Assembly: GCF_019375475.1 (NCBI RefSeq)
Contig: NZ_JAHXGQ010000002.1
Location: 62,001-126,000, forward strand
DNA from: Saccharothrix obliqua
GTDB lineage: Bacteria > Actinomycetota > Actinomycetes > Mycobacteriales > Pseudonocardiaceae
Reading direction: 5' to 3'
Length of the DNA stretch: 64,000 nucleotides
In this document: piece by piece, positions 7,420 through 15,739 of the stretch
How positions within the stretch are numbered: position 1 is the stretch's first letter
How the letters are laid out: every line of letters begins with the position of its first letter
Translations under genes and position numbers: made by a program
Notes under the pieces: generated by a model
What the model saw: only the letters and a program-made list of their open reading frames with translations
Databases searched by the model: none
What the model was told of the DNA's origin: nothing

Positions 7420-7614
7420 ATGAGCGAGTTCGAAACCGTTCTGCACGACCAGGTCTCCGTCCGGCTGACGGCGCTGGACGAAGCCCGGCGCGCCGGGCTG
7501 GAGCACGAAATCCACCTGCACTCCGCACGGATCAAAGACCTGCTCGACGTGGCCGCCCGGCACGACATCGACGTGACCGGCTGGGTCGCCGCCGACGCGC
7601 TCCAGGACGACTGA
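7420..7614 (+). CDS. Small conserved-looking protein, unknown function
   Basis: 64 residues, acidic and helical, with no Cys and no membrane segment: EFETVLHDQVSVRLTALDE, then RAGLEHEIHLHSARIKDLLD, then DIDVTGWVAADAL. The ATG at 7420 follows a purine-rich GGGGAAACA. Base usage returns to good coding phase after the low-complexity repeat region. I do not recognise a family. It resembles the small regulatory or adaptor proteins common in actinomycetes. The 600 bp to its right hold nothing I can support. Confidence 0.5.
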   Translation: MSEFETVLHDQVSVRLTALDEARRAGLEHEIHLHSARIKDLLDVAARHDIDVTGWVAADALQDD

Positions 7615-8210
7615 AACCCCACCGACTCGGCATTCGGCGTGCCACCCGCCGGGTGAAATGCCGGTTGCCCATTCGGCGCACCGCGTTCGACCGATTCGTC
7701 CGGTACCCGTGAACACCACCCGGGAATGGCCCCGGAAATCCAGCCGCGACACCCGCGGAATTCCGCGCGCGGTGCCCCGGGATCGAGCGCCCGCCGAGCC
7801 GTGAACGCGCGCCGTCCGATGAGGACGGACCGCCGGTGGTTCCGGTGCGGTGCCGTCATGTTCACGACGACACCGCACCGCGGGCCACCGGGCTCGGCGG
7901 CAGCGGTAACCCCCCGCCTCACCCGGTCCGGACGCGTGGCCGGACGTCGAGTCCGGCGAGCCTGGAACAGCACGGGTGGCGCACGCCGGGACCGGTGCGC
8001 CGCCGGTCGCCGAGGAGCGCCCCCCTCGCGGGCCGGATGCCCGCTCGGTTGGCCAGAGTGGTCCGGTTCGCCGCGAATGGCCAGGCTTCCGGCGCGTGGT
8101 CAGGCTTTCAGGTCGCACGGTCACCGGGTCCAGCGAGCCGGTTGTCGCGATAGGTGACCGGGATGCGTTGCGGCACTGGGCGATTCGGGTGATCGGCACG
8201 GCACCCGCGC
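7615..8210. other. Intergenic stretch without a supportable gene
   Basis: About 600 bp between a plus-strand small gene and the 3' end of the minus-strand universal stress gene. Open frames cross it on both strands but contain only Arg/Pro/Gly-rich sequence and no start with a ribosome site. A short direct repeat (CATTCGGCG at about 7630 and 7671) is the only pattern I noted. Confidence 0.4.
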
Positions 8211-9062
8211 TCAGTCCGACCCGGGATTCCCTTGTTGCCGGGCGGTTTCCGGCGGCAGCACCGCGACCGGGCAGGTGGCGTGGCCGACCACCTCGTGGCT
8301 GACCGAGCGCGTCAGCACGCGCCGGAGCACGCCCAGGCCGCGACTGCCCACGACCAGCAGGCGGGCGCCCGCGGCGGCGTGCAGCAGGGCGTCGGCGGGC
8401 GACTCGCGCACGGACCGGGCACGCAGCGGCACGTCCGGGAACTCGGCCACGAGTTCCGCCGGCGGCACGGGCTCGGCCGCCGGCTCCTCCGAGGCGTGCA
8501 CGACGTCCACCTCCGCACCGTGGGCGTGCGCGTAGGACAGGGCGAAGCGCAGGGCCTCGTGGCTCTCGGCGGTGTCGTCCAGGCCGACCACCACGGGGCC
8601 GCTCAGGTGGTGGCCGCCGGTCCGCTCGCCGACCACGACCACCGGCCACGGGCAGGACCGCGTGAGGCGGTTGGCGGTGGAGCCGAACAGGAAACGCGCC
8701 AGGCCGCCGTTCTCGGCGTGCCCGACGACCACGCACGAGGGGTGGTCCACGGCGTGCGTCACGGCGTCCGCCGGGTCGCCCGGCGTGATGTGGGCACGCA
8801 CGTCCGCCACACCCGCGGCGCGGCACCGCTCGGCCACACCCGCCAGCATCTCCTCCGCCCACCGCCGGATGGAGTCGGTGCTCTCCACGTCCACCGGCAT
8901 GGGCATGTACGTGTCGACGTGCACCGGCACGTTCAAGCCGTACACCAGCACGACCGACCGGCCGGCGGCCGACGCCTCACGTGCCGCCCACTCGGCCGCG
9001 CGCCCCGACACCTCGGTGCCGTCGACACCGACCACCAGCGCACCCTCGCTTGTCCAGGTCAC
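8211..9062 (-). CDS. Universal stress protein, tandem UspA domains
   Basis: 283 residues forming two UspA domains (about 7-145 and 152-283), as in actinobacterial dormancy/hypoxia stress proteins. Each domain begins with a hydrophobic strand and Asp (ALVVGVDGT, PVVVGLDDT). Each ends with the ATP-loop pattern: VVGHAENGGLARFLFGST in the first, VVGSRGLGVLRRVLTRSVS in the second. The GTG at 9062 is chosen because a perfect AAGGAGGT lies 4-5 nt upstream; upstream codons belong to the leader. It is preceded on the same strand, 37 bp away, by a TetR gene and may be co-transcribed with it. Confidence 0.88.
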   Translation of the reverse strand: MTWTSEGALVVGVDGTEVSGRAAEWAAREASAAGRSVVLVYGLNVPVHVDTYMPMPVDVESTDSIRRWAEEMLAGVAERCRAAGVADVRAHITPGDPADAVTHAVDHPSCVVVGHAENGGLARFLFGSTANRLTRSCPWPVVVVGERTGGHHLSGPVVVGLDDTAESHEALRFALSYAHAHGAEVDVVHASEEPAAEPVPPAELVAEFPDVPLRARSVRESPADALLHAAAGARLLVVGSRGLGVLRRVLTRSVSHEVVGHATCPVAVLPPETARQQGNPGSD

Positions 9063-9099
9063 CCCTACCTCCTTCGCGAACGCGCCGGGGGTAGCCCGT

Positions 9100-9687
9100 T
9101 CACGCCTCCCGGACACCTCCGGGCGAAGGCCAGTTGCGCAGGGCCGCGTCCAACGCGTCCAGCACGCCGGACCACGACTCCTCCGCCGTGCGCGGCTGGT
9201 GGCCGAACCCGCCGGACGCCTCCAGGCTCACGTAGCCGTGGAAAGCGCTGTGCAGCAGCCGAACTGCGTCGGTCTGCGCGTCACCGGTGAGCCGGTAGCC
9301 ACGCAGGACGGCGCGGGTCATCTCGGAGTGCCGCGCACTGGCGCTCGCCGCCAGGTCGGCCGGGTCCAGTGGCAGGCGGGCCGCGGCGTACCGGCCCGGG
9401 TGGGCGCGGGCGTAGTCGCGGTAGGCGTCGGCGAACGCGACCAGGGCGTCCCGACCGGCCCGACCGGCCAGGGCGGCGGCCACCTCGTCGGCGAGTTCGG
9501 CCAGCGCCAGCAGCGCGACCCTGGTGCGCAGCTCGCGGGCGCTGCTCACGTGCGAGTAGAGGCTCGCGTCCTTGACGCCGAACCGGCGGGCGAGGGCCGA
9601 GACCGTCACGTTCTCGAACCCCACCTCGTCGGCCAGCTCCGCCGCCGCCCTGGTCAGGCGGTCGGCGGTCAGCCCGGCACGCGCCAC
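9100..9687 (-). CDS. TetR family regulator (WHG-type C-terminal domain)
   Basis: About 195 residues. The N-terminal helix-turn-helix (GLTADRLTRAAAELADEVGFENVTVSALARRF, then GVKDASLYSHV) is a textbook TetR DNA-binding domain. The C-terminal helices (AELADEVAAALAG, AFADAYRDYARAHPGRYAAA, LLHSAFHGYVSLEASGGFG) match the WHG-type ligand domain. Two GTG starts (9693 and 9687) are possible behind GGAAAGGGG; I use 9687. A 21-bp perfect palindrome lies 30 bp upstream, between this gene and the divergent FBP-protein gene, and is probably its operator. Confidence 0.85.
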   Translation of the reverse strand: MARAGLTADRLTRAAAELADEVGFENVTVSALARRFGVKDASLYSHVSSARELRTRVALLALAELADEVAAALAGRAGRDALVAFADAYRDYARAHPGRYAAARLPLDPADLAASASARHSEMTRAVLRGYRLTGDAQTDAVRLLHSAFHGYVSLEASGGFGHQPRTAEESWSGVLDALDAALRNWPSPGGVREA

Positions 9688-9717
9688 GCGCACCCCTTTC
9701 CTAGAGGAGTTAACCAG

Positions 9718-9738
9718 TTGCCTAGGAGGTCTAGGCAA
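9718..9738. promoter_or_regulatory. Palindromic operator of the TetR regulator
   Basis: Perfect inverted repeat TTGCCTAG - GAGGT - CTAGGCAA in the 67-bp gap between the divergent TetR gene and the FBP-protein gene. A partial copy of the core (CTAGAGGAGTTAACC) lies just to the left. Its size and placement are typical of a TetR operator that controls both directions. Confidence 0.65.
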
Positions 9739-9754
9739 GGTTAGCGTCCCCGAC

Positions 9755-10252
9755 GTGGAACCGGTAGCCGAGCGCGAGATCCGCGCGTCGTTCGTCAATT
9801 GCAGCAAGGGCGAGGCCAAGCGCCTGACCCTCCCCCGCGACCTGGCCACCCGGCCGTGGGCGGACCTGGACTTCCTCGGGTGGCGGGACCCCGCCGCGCC
9901 GGAACGCGCGTACCTGGTCGCCGAGTACGGCGACCGCCTGGTGGGCGTCGCCCTGCGCCGGGCCGCGCCGCAGGCCGCGCACGTGCGGCGCGGCATGTGC
10001 GCGTTGTGCCTCACCTCGCACGTCGGGGACGGCGTGCGCCTGATGACCGCCCGCATGGCGGGCAAGCCGGGCCAGCTCGGCAATTCCGTGGGCACCTACG
10101 TGTGCGCCGACCTCGCGTGCTCGCTGTACCTGCGTGGCCGCAAGGACGCCGGACCGGGTGCGCGCGCGCACGAATCACTCACCCTGGAGGAAAAGATCGC
10201 GCGCACCGCGGAGCACGTCATCCGATTTATCGGGAAAGTGCTCGGCGAATAG
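9755..10252 (+). CDS. FBP domain protein (EF-G-binding, treble-clef zinc finger)
   Basis: 165 residues. The N-terminal part (REIRASFVNCSKGEAKRLTLP, PWADLDFLGWRDP, RAYLV) is the helical region of actinobacterial FBP-domain proteins. The C-terminal part has MCALC and then VCADLACSLYLRGRK, a Cys4 treble-clef zinc finger like that of the FusB/FusC EF-G-binding proteins. Those proteins act on ribosome-bound EF-G; whether this one does is inferred from the family. The start is a GTG at 9755, 17 bp after the palindromic operator. Divergent from the TetR gene, it is the likeliest TetR target. Confidence 0.78.
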   Translation: MEPVAEREIRASFVNCSKGEAKRLTLPRDLATRPWADLDFLGWRDPAAPERAYLVAEYGDRLVGVALRRAAPQAAHVRRGMCALCLTSHVGDGVRLMTARMAGKPGQLGNSVGTYVCADLACSLYLRGRKDAGPGARAHESLTLEEKIARTAEHVIRFIGKVLGE

Positions 10253-10420
10253 GAGCGTTCATCACGAAAATGCCTGCTCAGTAGAGGTTCGCGTGGAATT
10301 CGGCAGGTCGCGGCGAAAGGCCCGGTGCCGAACGAGTGAACTGCGCCCGTTCCGGTCGGGACGCCCGGTCGAGCCGATATCGTCCGGCCCGACGACGCAA
10401 TCACCGGAAAGGACCGGGGC

Positions 10421-12358
10421 GTGTTCGTGGGGCGGACCGAGCTGCTGGGCCTGATCGACCGGACGATCCGGGTGCCCGCGACCGGCCCCCTCCCGGGCGG
10501 CGGACCCGTGCTGGTGGTCGAGGGCGTCGGCGGCAGCGGGCGGACCGCGTTGCTGGAGCAGGTGGCGCGGGAGTGGCACGAGGACGCGCCGACCGTGCTG
10601 GTCCGGCCGCGCCTGCGGGAGCACCTCCAGCCGCGCGAGCGCGCGATCCGGCCGGTGCTCGCGGCGGTCGTGCTGGGGCTCAGCCGGGTGGTGCGGTACT
10701 ACGACCTGTCGTTCGAGCGGGTGCTGCTCGCGCAGATCGCGATCGAGACCGACACCACCGGCCTCGACCCGGTGGCCGCGCGTGCCGAGCTGCGCCGCCA
10801 GGACAACACCTACCAGCAGCGCGGCGCGTTGCTCGGCCTGGTCAAGCGGCTGACCGAGGTCGCGGGCGACCTGGTGCCCAACCTCGGCGCGCCGGGCGCG
10901 GACGTCGCGCCGCCGATCATCAAGGAGATCTCCGACCGCATCTTCAGCCGCCTCCAGCGGTCGCGCTGGCTGTCGCGGCGGGTGTGGAGCGCGGCGGCCC
11001 TGGACTGGTTCGGCCACCAGGGGCAGGGCTTCACGCACGACGCGGAACTGGTCCGGCTGGAGCTGAGCGCCCACGCCGCCAGCGAGGAACTCGTGGTCCG
11101 GCGCGGCCTGGACGACCTGCTGGTGGCCGCGCTGCTCGCGGACATCCGGCACAGCCTGGCCGGTGTCGCCAACCGCCGCGCCGACGTCGTGGTGCTGGTG
11201 GACGACGGCGACACCCCGTCCGCACGCGCGTTCATCGCGTCCGTGCTGCGGGTGCGGCGCGCGCTGGCCGCCACCCGGGACAGCCCCGACCACCGGTTGC
11301 CCGACCCGGTCGCGCTGGTCGTGACCAGCGGTGGCGAACTGGTGCGCGAGCTGACCGGGCAGCTCCCGCCGCCCGTGCCGCGGGTCGAACCGGACCTGGC
11401 CGACGTGCCGGCGGACGCGTGGTGGGTGCGCGTCACGTCGGCGGACCTGTCGGTGGAGAACGTCATCCAGCTCGCCAGGGACCAGGTGTGGGCGGCCGGG
11501 CCGGTCGCGGAGCGGATCGGGTCGGCCGTGCACGAGCTGACCGGCGGGCACCCCGGCGCGACCCGGCTGCTGCTGGACGAGCTGCGTGAGACGGGCGGCC
11601 GGACGGACGACCTGGCCGGGTTGCTGCGCGCGCCCGGTCCCGAACCCGGTCACTCGCTCGAACACCACCTGCTCGGGTTGTTCGTGCGTGGTTTCACCGC
11701 CGCCAAGGCCGACGACACCGAGGCGCGGGACGCGTTGGTCACCGTCTCGGCGGCACGCCACCTGGCCGAGGCGAACACCCTCGTGGCGCTGCTGCCCGAG
11801 GTGTCGCGGCTGGGTTCGCCGCTGCTCACCTCGCCGACGCTGTGGACGCCGCCGGACGTCGACCCCGCGCACCGCCGCCTGCACCCGCTCGCCCGGTACC
11901 TGGGCCTGCGGGCGCTGGCCGCGCGGTCGGCCGACCACCCCGCGTCGTGGCGCGCGGTGTTCGAGCGGCTGCCCGCCGCCGACCCGGCCGCGCGGCTGCA
12001 CCACCGCCGGCTGCTCGGCGGGCACGCCGAGGTCGCGGCCGAGCTGCTGGACCGGCTGCCCACCACGCCGACCGCCGAGTGGCTGCGGCTGCTGGACGCC
12101 GTAGCGGCCACGCCCGACCTGTCGCCGTCGCCGTCGCCGGAGCGGGCGGGGTCGGCGCGGGCCGAGGCGCTCGGGCACGTGCTGAACCTGGTCGAGGTGG
12201 CCTCGGTGCTGGACAGCGACCCGTGCGTGGCCGACCCGGACGTGCTGGCGAAGCTCAAGCACCGCGAGGACGTGTACTACCGGGCGCTCGCGCCGCTGGC
12301 GCGGGACCCGGCGCTGATGGTCCAGCGGGCCGTGCGACGTGGCGGGAGGCGAGGGTGA
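10421..12358 (+). CDS. STAND-like P-loop NTPase
   Basis: 645 residues. Walker A is GVGGSGRT at residues 35-42 and Walker B is VVVLVDDGD near 255-263. Both lie in an NTPase region with an ORC/NB-ARC-like opening (FVGRTELLGLIDR). Residues about 360-640 are helical, with a winged-helix-like lid region and no recognisable repeats. No signal peptide. The GTG at 10421 follows AAAGGA. Its stop overlaps the start of the next gene (GTGA), which encodes a membrane-anchored binding protein, so the two are made together. STAND NTPases are signal-transduction switches. I infer that this one responds to its extracellular-sensor partner. Confidence 0.65.
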   Translation: MFVGRTELLGLIDRTIRVPATGPLPGGGPVLVVEGVGGSGRTALLEQVAREWHEDAPTVLVRPRLREHLQPRERAIRPVLAAVVLGLSRVVRYYDLSFERVLLAQIAIETDTTGLDPVAARAELRRQDNTYQQRGALLGLVKRLTEVAGDLVPNLGAPGADVAPPIIKEISDRIFSRLQRSRWLSRRVWSAAALDWFGHQGQGFTHDAELVRLELSAHAASEELVVRRGLDDLLVAALLADIRHSLAGVANRRADVVVLVDDGDTPSARAFIASVLRVRRALAATRDSPDHRLPDPVALVVTSGGELVRELTGQLPPPVPRVEPDLADVPADAWWVRVTSADLSVENVIQLARDQVWAAGPVAERIGSAVHELTGGHPGATRLLLDELRETGGRTDDLAGLLRAPGPEPGHSLEHHLLGLFVRGFTAAKADDTEARDALVTVSAARHLAEANTLVALLPEVSRLGSPLLTSPTLWTPPDVDPAHRRLHPLARYLGLRALAARSADHPASWRAVFERLPAADPAARLHHRRLLGGHAEVAAELLDRLPTTPTAEWLRLLDAVAATPDLSPSPSPERAGSARAEALGHVLNLVEVASVLDSDPCVADPDVLAKLKHREDVYYRALAPLARDPALMVQRAVRRGGRRG

Positions 12359-13941
12359 GGCAGGTCAGGTACCGGTACGGCGTGCTGCCCCGGCGCGACC
12401 GGCAGGCGCCGCGCCCGCTGGACTGGTGGCGGGCCGCGGGTGTGGTCGCGGCCGTCGCGCTGGTGGTGGCGGTGGCGATCGGGTGGGCGCCGTTGAGCAG
12501 GCGGCTGGCGTGCGCCGACGGGCCGTTCCCCGACTGGGACCGGTGGCGCGCGGGCGATGTGTGCGTCGGGCTCAGCGAAGGGCCGTACGCGTTCGGGTTG
12601 ACGCGGTTCGAGGGCGTGCTGCGGGTGATCGAGCGGCAGAACCGGTCCGCCGACAAGTGCGACCCGTCCGGCACTCCGGTCACCGTGGGCGTGCTGCTGA
12701 CCATGACCGACCAGTTCGCGGGTTCGCGGGCGCTGCACGAGCTGGAGGGCATGGCGGCCGGGCAGTCGCGCGCGAACGGCACCGGCTGCCTGCACCCGGT
12801 GCGGCTGCTGGTCGGGCACCTCGGGCAGTACGACGACGCGACCGCGGCCGTGGACGTGGCGCGGCGGCTGGCCGACCGGCCCGAGGTGGTGGCCGTCGCC
12901 GGGATCGGGTTGAGCCACCAGCACACCGCGGAGGTCGCGGACACCCTGGCGCAGGCGCGCATCCCGATGGTCGCGGACCTGATCACGGCGGAGGGCTTCG
13001 ACCAGACGGGGTCCGCCGCCGACGAGCCCGGTTTCGACAACTGCGACCGGGACATCACCTACCAGCGCGGCATCGGCCGTGACTTCTACTACCGGGTGGC
13101 GTTCCGGGCGGCGGCGCAGATCGCCGAGCTGGGCCGCGTCGCGACCGCCCGACCGGATTTCCTGATGGTGCCGACGGGTGGGTCGGACCCGTACACGTGC
13201 ACGGCGCTTCCGTTGATGCAGCGGCAGTTCGGTGGTGATCTCGCGCAGGTGAAGTTCGACTCCGACGAGCCGAGCACGGTGGCGCAGACCGCGCGGCGGT
13301 TGTGCGGCGTGCCCGGTGACGTCACGGTCGCGTACATCGCGCGCGGGCGGGACATGGCGCGGTTCCTGCACAGCTTGGACGGCGCGTTCGGGGACGGGCA
13401 GTGCGCCGCGACTTCGGTGACCGTGCTGAGCACTTCGGACAGCAACCGCGTGCGCACCGCCGAGGACGACCCGGTGCTGGAGGACCTGCGCGTCCGGGGT
13501 CTGACGTCGCCGACGTTCGCGGGTGGCCGCGTGCGGCTGCTGGCGACGCTGGTGTCCGGTGCGGACGGGTCGGGCGTGGACCCGCCGGAGTTCGCCGAGT
13601 TCGAACGGGTCTTCGCGGAGGCGGGGTTCGACGTCGCGCACATCGACGACGGCTGGGCCGTCAACGCCTACGACGCGATGGCCACCATCGCGACCGCGCT
13701 GGGCCGCCTGCCGGCCGCGAAGCCCGTGCCGCGCGGACAGGTGAACACGGTGATCAGCGGCTTCTCCTCGGCCCGCGAGTCGGTACCCGCGTCGGGCGGC
13801 CCGATCACCTTCGACAACAGCGGCAACCGCACCGGCCCCCCGCCGCCGGTGGTGCGGATCTGCCCGCCGACCGGCACGCCGCCTCGCGTGCCGAGCGCCC
13901 TGGTTCGCCCGAACGAGCCCTTACCGGACTGCCCGCGCTGA
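12355..13941 (+). CDS. Membrane-anchored type-1 periplasmic-binding protein
   Basis: 528 residues. A short cytosolic N terminus is followed by one transmembrane segment (about 24-42, AAGVVAAVALVVAVAIGW). The extracellular part has the fold of branched-chain-amino-acid-type binding proteins: VTVGVLLTMTDQFAGSRALHELEG, VVAVAGIGLSHQHTAEVADTLAQARIP, DFYYRVAFRAAAQIAELG, DDGWAVNAYDAMATIATAL. It lacks a lipobox, and no ABC permease or ATPase genes are near. The start GTG overlaps the stop of the STAND NTPase gene behind GGGAGGCGAGG. I read it as a sensor rather than a transporter subunit. Confidence 0.7.
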   Translation: MRQVRYRYGVLPRRDRQAPRPLDWWRAAGVVAAVALVVAVAIGWAPLSRRLACADGPFPDWDRWRAGDVCVGLSEGPYAFGLTRFEGVLRVIERQNRSADKCDPSGTPVTVGVLLTMTDQFAGSRALHELEGMAAGQSRANGTGCLHPVRLLVGHLGQYDDATAAVDVARRLADRPEVVAVAGIGLSHQHTAEVADTLAQARIPMVADLITAEGFDQTGSAADEPGFDNCDRDITYQRGIGRDFYYRVAFRAAAQIAELGRVATARPDFLMVPTGGSDPYTCTALPLMQRQFGGDLAQVKFDSDEPSTVAQTARRLCGVPGDVTVAYIARGRDMARFLHSLDGAFGDGQCAATSVTVLSTSDSNRVRTAEDDPVLEDLRVRGLTSPTFAGGRVRLLATLVSGADGSGVDPPEFAEFERVFAEAGFDVAHIDDGWAVNAYDAMATIATALGRLPAAKPVPRGQVNTVISGFSSARESVPASGGPITFDNSGNRTGPPPPVVRICPPTGTPPRVPSALVRPNEPLPDCPR

Positions 13942-14092
13942 CAACGGCGCCACAGACCTGCCCCGCCGCCAACCCGCGCGGCCCCGAGCCGCGGCCGACC
14001 GCGATCCGCCGCGAGCACCGACCGCGCACCTCGCCCACCGCATCCGCCGCGACCGGCTTGTACCGTGGCAGCCGATCCGGATAGAGGTGCTC

Positions 14093-15667
14093 ATGGTCAG
14101 GCTGGACCGGCTGGTGAACGTGCTCGGCGGCTACGGGGCGCGGCTGTGCTGCTGCCCCGTTTCGCGGGACGCCGAGCTGCGTGGTGTCGTCGTCCGCGAC
14201 GCCGCCGACACCCGGCCGGTGACCGGTGACGTCTACCTGGCCGTCGGCGCGGTGTCGGCGGCCGAGGCGGTGGAGTGGGCGGTGGCCGCGCGGGCGTCCG
14301 TGGTGCTGCTGCGTGGCGGCGGCTCGGTGGAGCGGGAGGCCGCCGAGGCGGGCACGGCACGTGGTGTCGCGGTGATGGTGGTCGACCCGGCCGTGTCGTG
14401 GAGCGAACTGGCGGCGGTCGTGTTCGGACTGGTGCTGGAGGGCCGGGAGACCGAGTCGGGGCGCGGGCCGACGGACCTGTTCGCGTTGGCGGACAGCCTG
14501 GCCGCGGCGGTCGGCGGCGCGGTGACCATCGAGGACCGGCTGTCCCGCGTGCTGGCCTACTCCAGCTCGCAGGAGCACGCGGACCCGGCGCGCTCGGAGA
14601 CGATCCTCGGGCGGCGCACGCCGGAGCGGCTGCGTGCGGTGTTCGCGGACCGCGGCGTGTTCGCCCATCTGTCCACTTCGGACGAACCGGTGTTCGTGCC
14701 GCCGGACGACGAGCACGGCCTCACCGGGCGGATGGTGGTGGCGGTGCGTGCCGGGCGCGAGGTGCTCGGCTCGGTGTGGGCGACGTGCGGCGGCGCGCTG
14801 ACGGGTGCGCGGCGCACCGCGCTGGCCGACGGCGCGCGGACCGTCGCGCTGCACCTGCTCCGGTCGCGGGCGAGCGCGGACCTGGAGCGGCAGGTGGAGT
14901 CGGACCTCGTCATCCAGCTGCTGGAGGGCACGGCGGACGCGGCGACGGTGGTCAGCAGGCTGGGCCTGCCACCGGGGCCGCTGCGGGTGATCGCGGTGCG
15001 CGCGCGGGTCGAGGACGAGCGGCACGCGCCGCTGCTGCTCGCGTTCGAGCGGGCCACCACGGGCTTCGGCTGGTCGCGGCCGGGCCGCAGCGCGCTGTCC
15101 GGCAACACCCTCTACACCGTGCTGCCGGGCGAGGACGCCACGCCCGCGCGGGCGTGGGTGGAGGACCTGCGTGCGGCGCTGCCCCGGCAGGTGGCGGTGT
15201 GGGCGGGCGTCGGCGGCACGGCACGCGCGCCCGACCTGCCCGCCGCGCGGCAGGAGGCGGACGAGTGCCTGGCGCTGCACGAGGCACGCACGCCCGAGGA
15301 CCGCGTGCCCGCGTACGACGAGGCGTGGGACGACATCCTGCTCCAACGGCTGCGGGCGGCGGCGAAGGTGGGCCGCACCCCGGCCCGCGGCCCGGTGGCC
15401 GAGCTGCGGCGGCACGACCGCGAGCACGGCACCGAGTACACGGCGACGCTGCGCGCGTGGCTGGAGGCGCTGGGTGACCCGGCGGAGGCGGCCGAGCTGC
15501 TCGGCGTGCACCAGAACACCGTGCGCAACCGCCTGCGGCGGATGGCGGGCGTGGCGGGCCTGGTCCTCGGCGATCCGCGCAAGCGGCTGGCGCTGGTCAT
15601 CGACCTGGCCGCCACCGAGGAGACCCCTGTCGAGATCGGACAGCCGGAGGATCCCGAAGTGTCGTGA
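14093..15667 (+). CDS. PucR family transcriptional regulator
   Basis: 524 residues. The N-terminal half resembles the PucR sensory domain (VSRDAELRGVVVRDAADTRPVTGDVYLAVG), with a GAF-like middle (ADSLAAAVGGAVTIEDRLSRVLAYS). The C-terminal end carries the PucR helix-turn-helix (RAWLEALGDPAEAAELLGVHQNTVRNRLRRM, about 465-500). I chose the ATG at 14093 because AGAGG lies 5 nt before it; a GTG at 14087 is the alternative. PucR proteins control purine and amino-acid catabolism. The next gene, an amino-acid oxidase 72 bp downstream, is its probable target. Confidence 0.85.
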   Translation: MVRLDRLVNVLGGYGARLCCCPVSRDAELRGVVVRDAADTRPVTGDVYLAVGAVSAAEAVEWAVAARASVVLLRGGGSVEREAAEAGTARGVAVMVVDPAVSWSELAAVVFGLVLEGRETESGRGPTDLFALADSLAAAVGGAVTIEDRLSRVLAYSSSQEHADPARSETILGRRTPERLRAVFADRGVFAHLSTSDEPVFVPPDDEHGLTGRMVVAVRAGREVLGSVWATCGGALTGARRTALADGARTVALHLLRSRASADLERQVESDLVIQLLEGTADAATVVSRLGLPPGPLRVIAVRARVEDERHAPLLLAFERATTGFGWSRPGRSALSGNTLYTVLPGEDATPARAWVEDLRAALPRQVAVWAGVGGTARAPDLPAARQEADECLALHEARTPEDRVPAYDEAWDDILLQRLRAAAKVGRTPARGPVAELRRHDREHGTEYTATLRAWLEALGDPAEAAELLGVHQNTVRNRLRRMAGVAGLVLGDPRKRLALVIDLAATEETPVEIGQPEDPEVS

Positions 15668-15739
15668 TCCGACAACATCCCGACGCCGCGGCCGATCCAT
15701 CCTGAACCCGTCAGCAGGTTCTCGGGTGTGGAGGTGGTC

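Noticed and set aside
12355..13941. Substrate-binding subunit of an ABC transporter
   Set aside because: No lipobox, an N-terminal transmembrane anchor instead, and no permease or ATPase subunit genes alongside.
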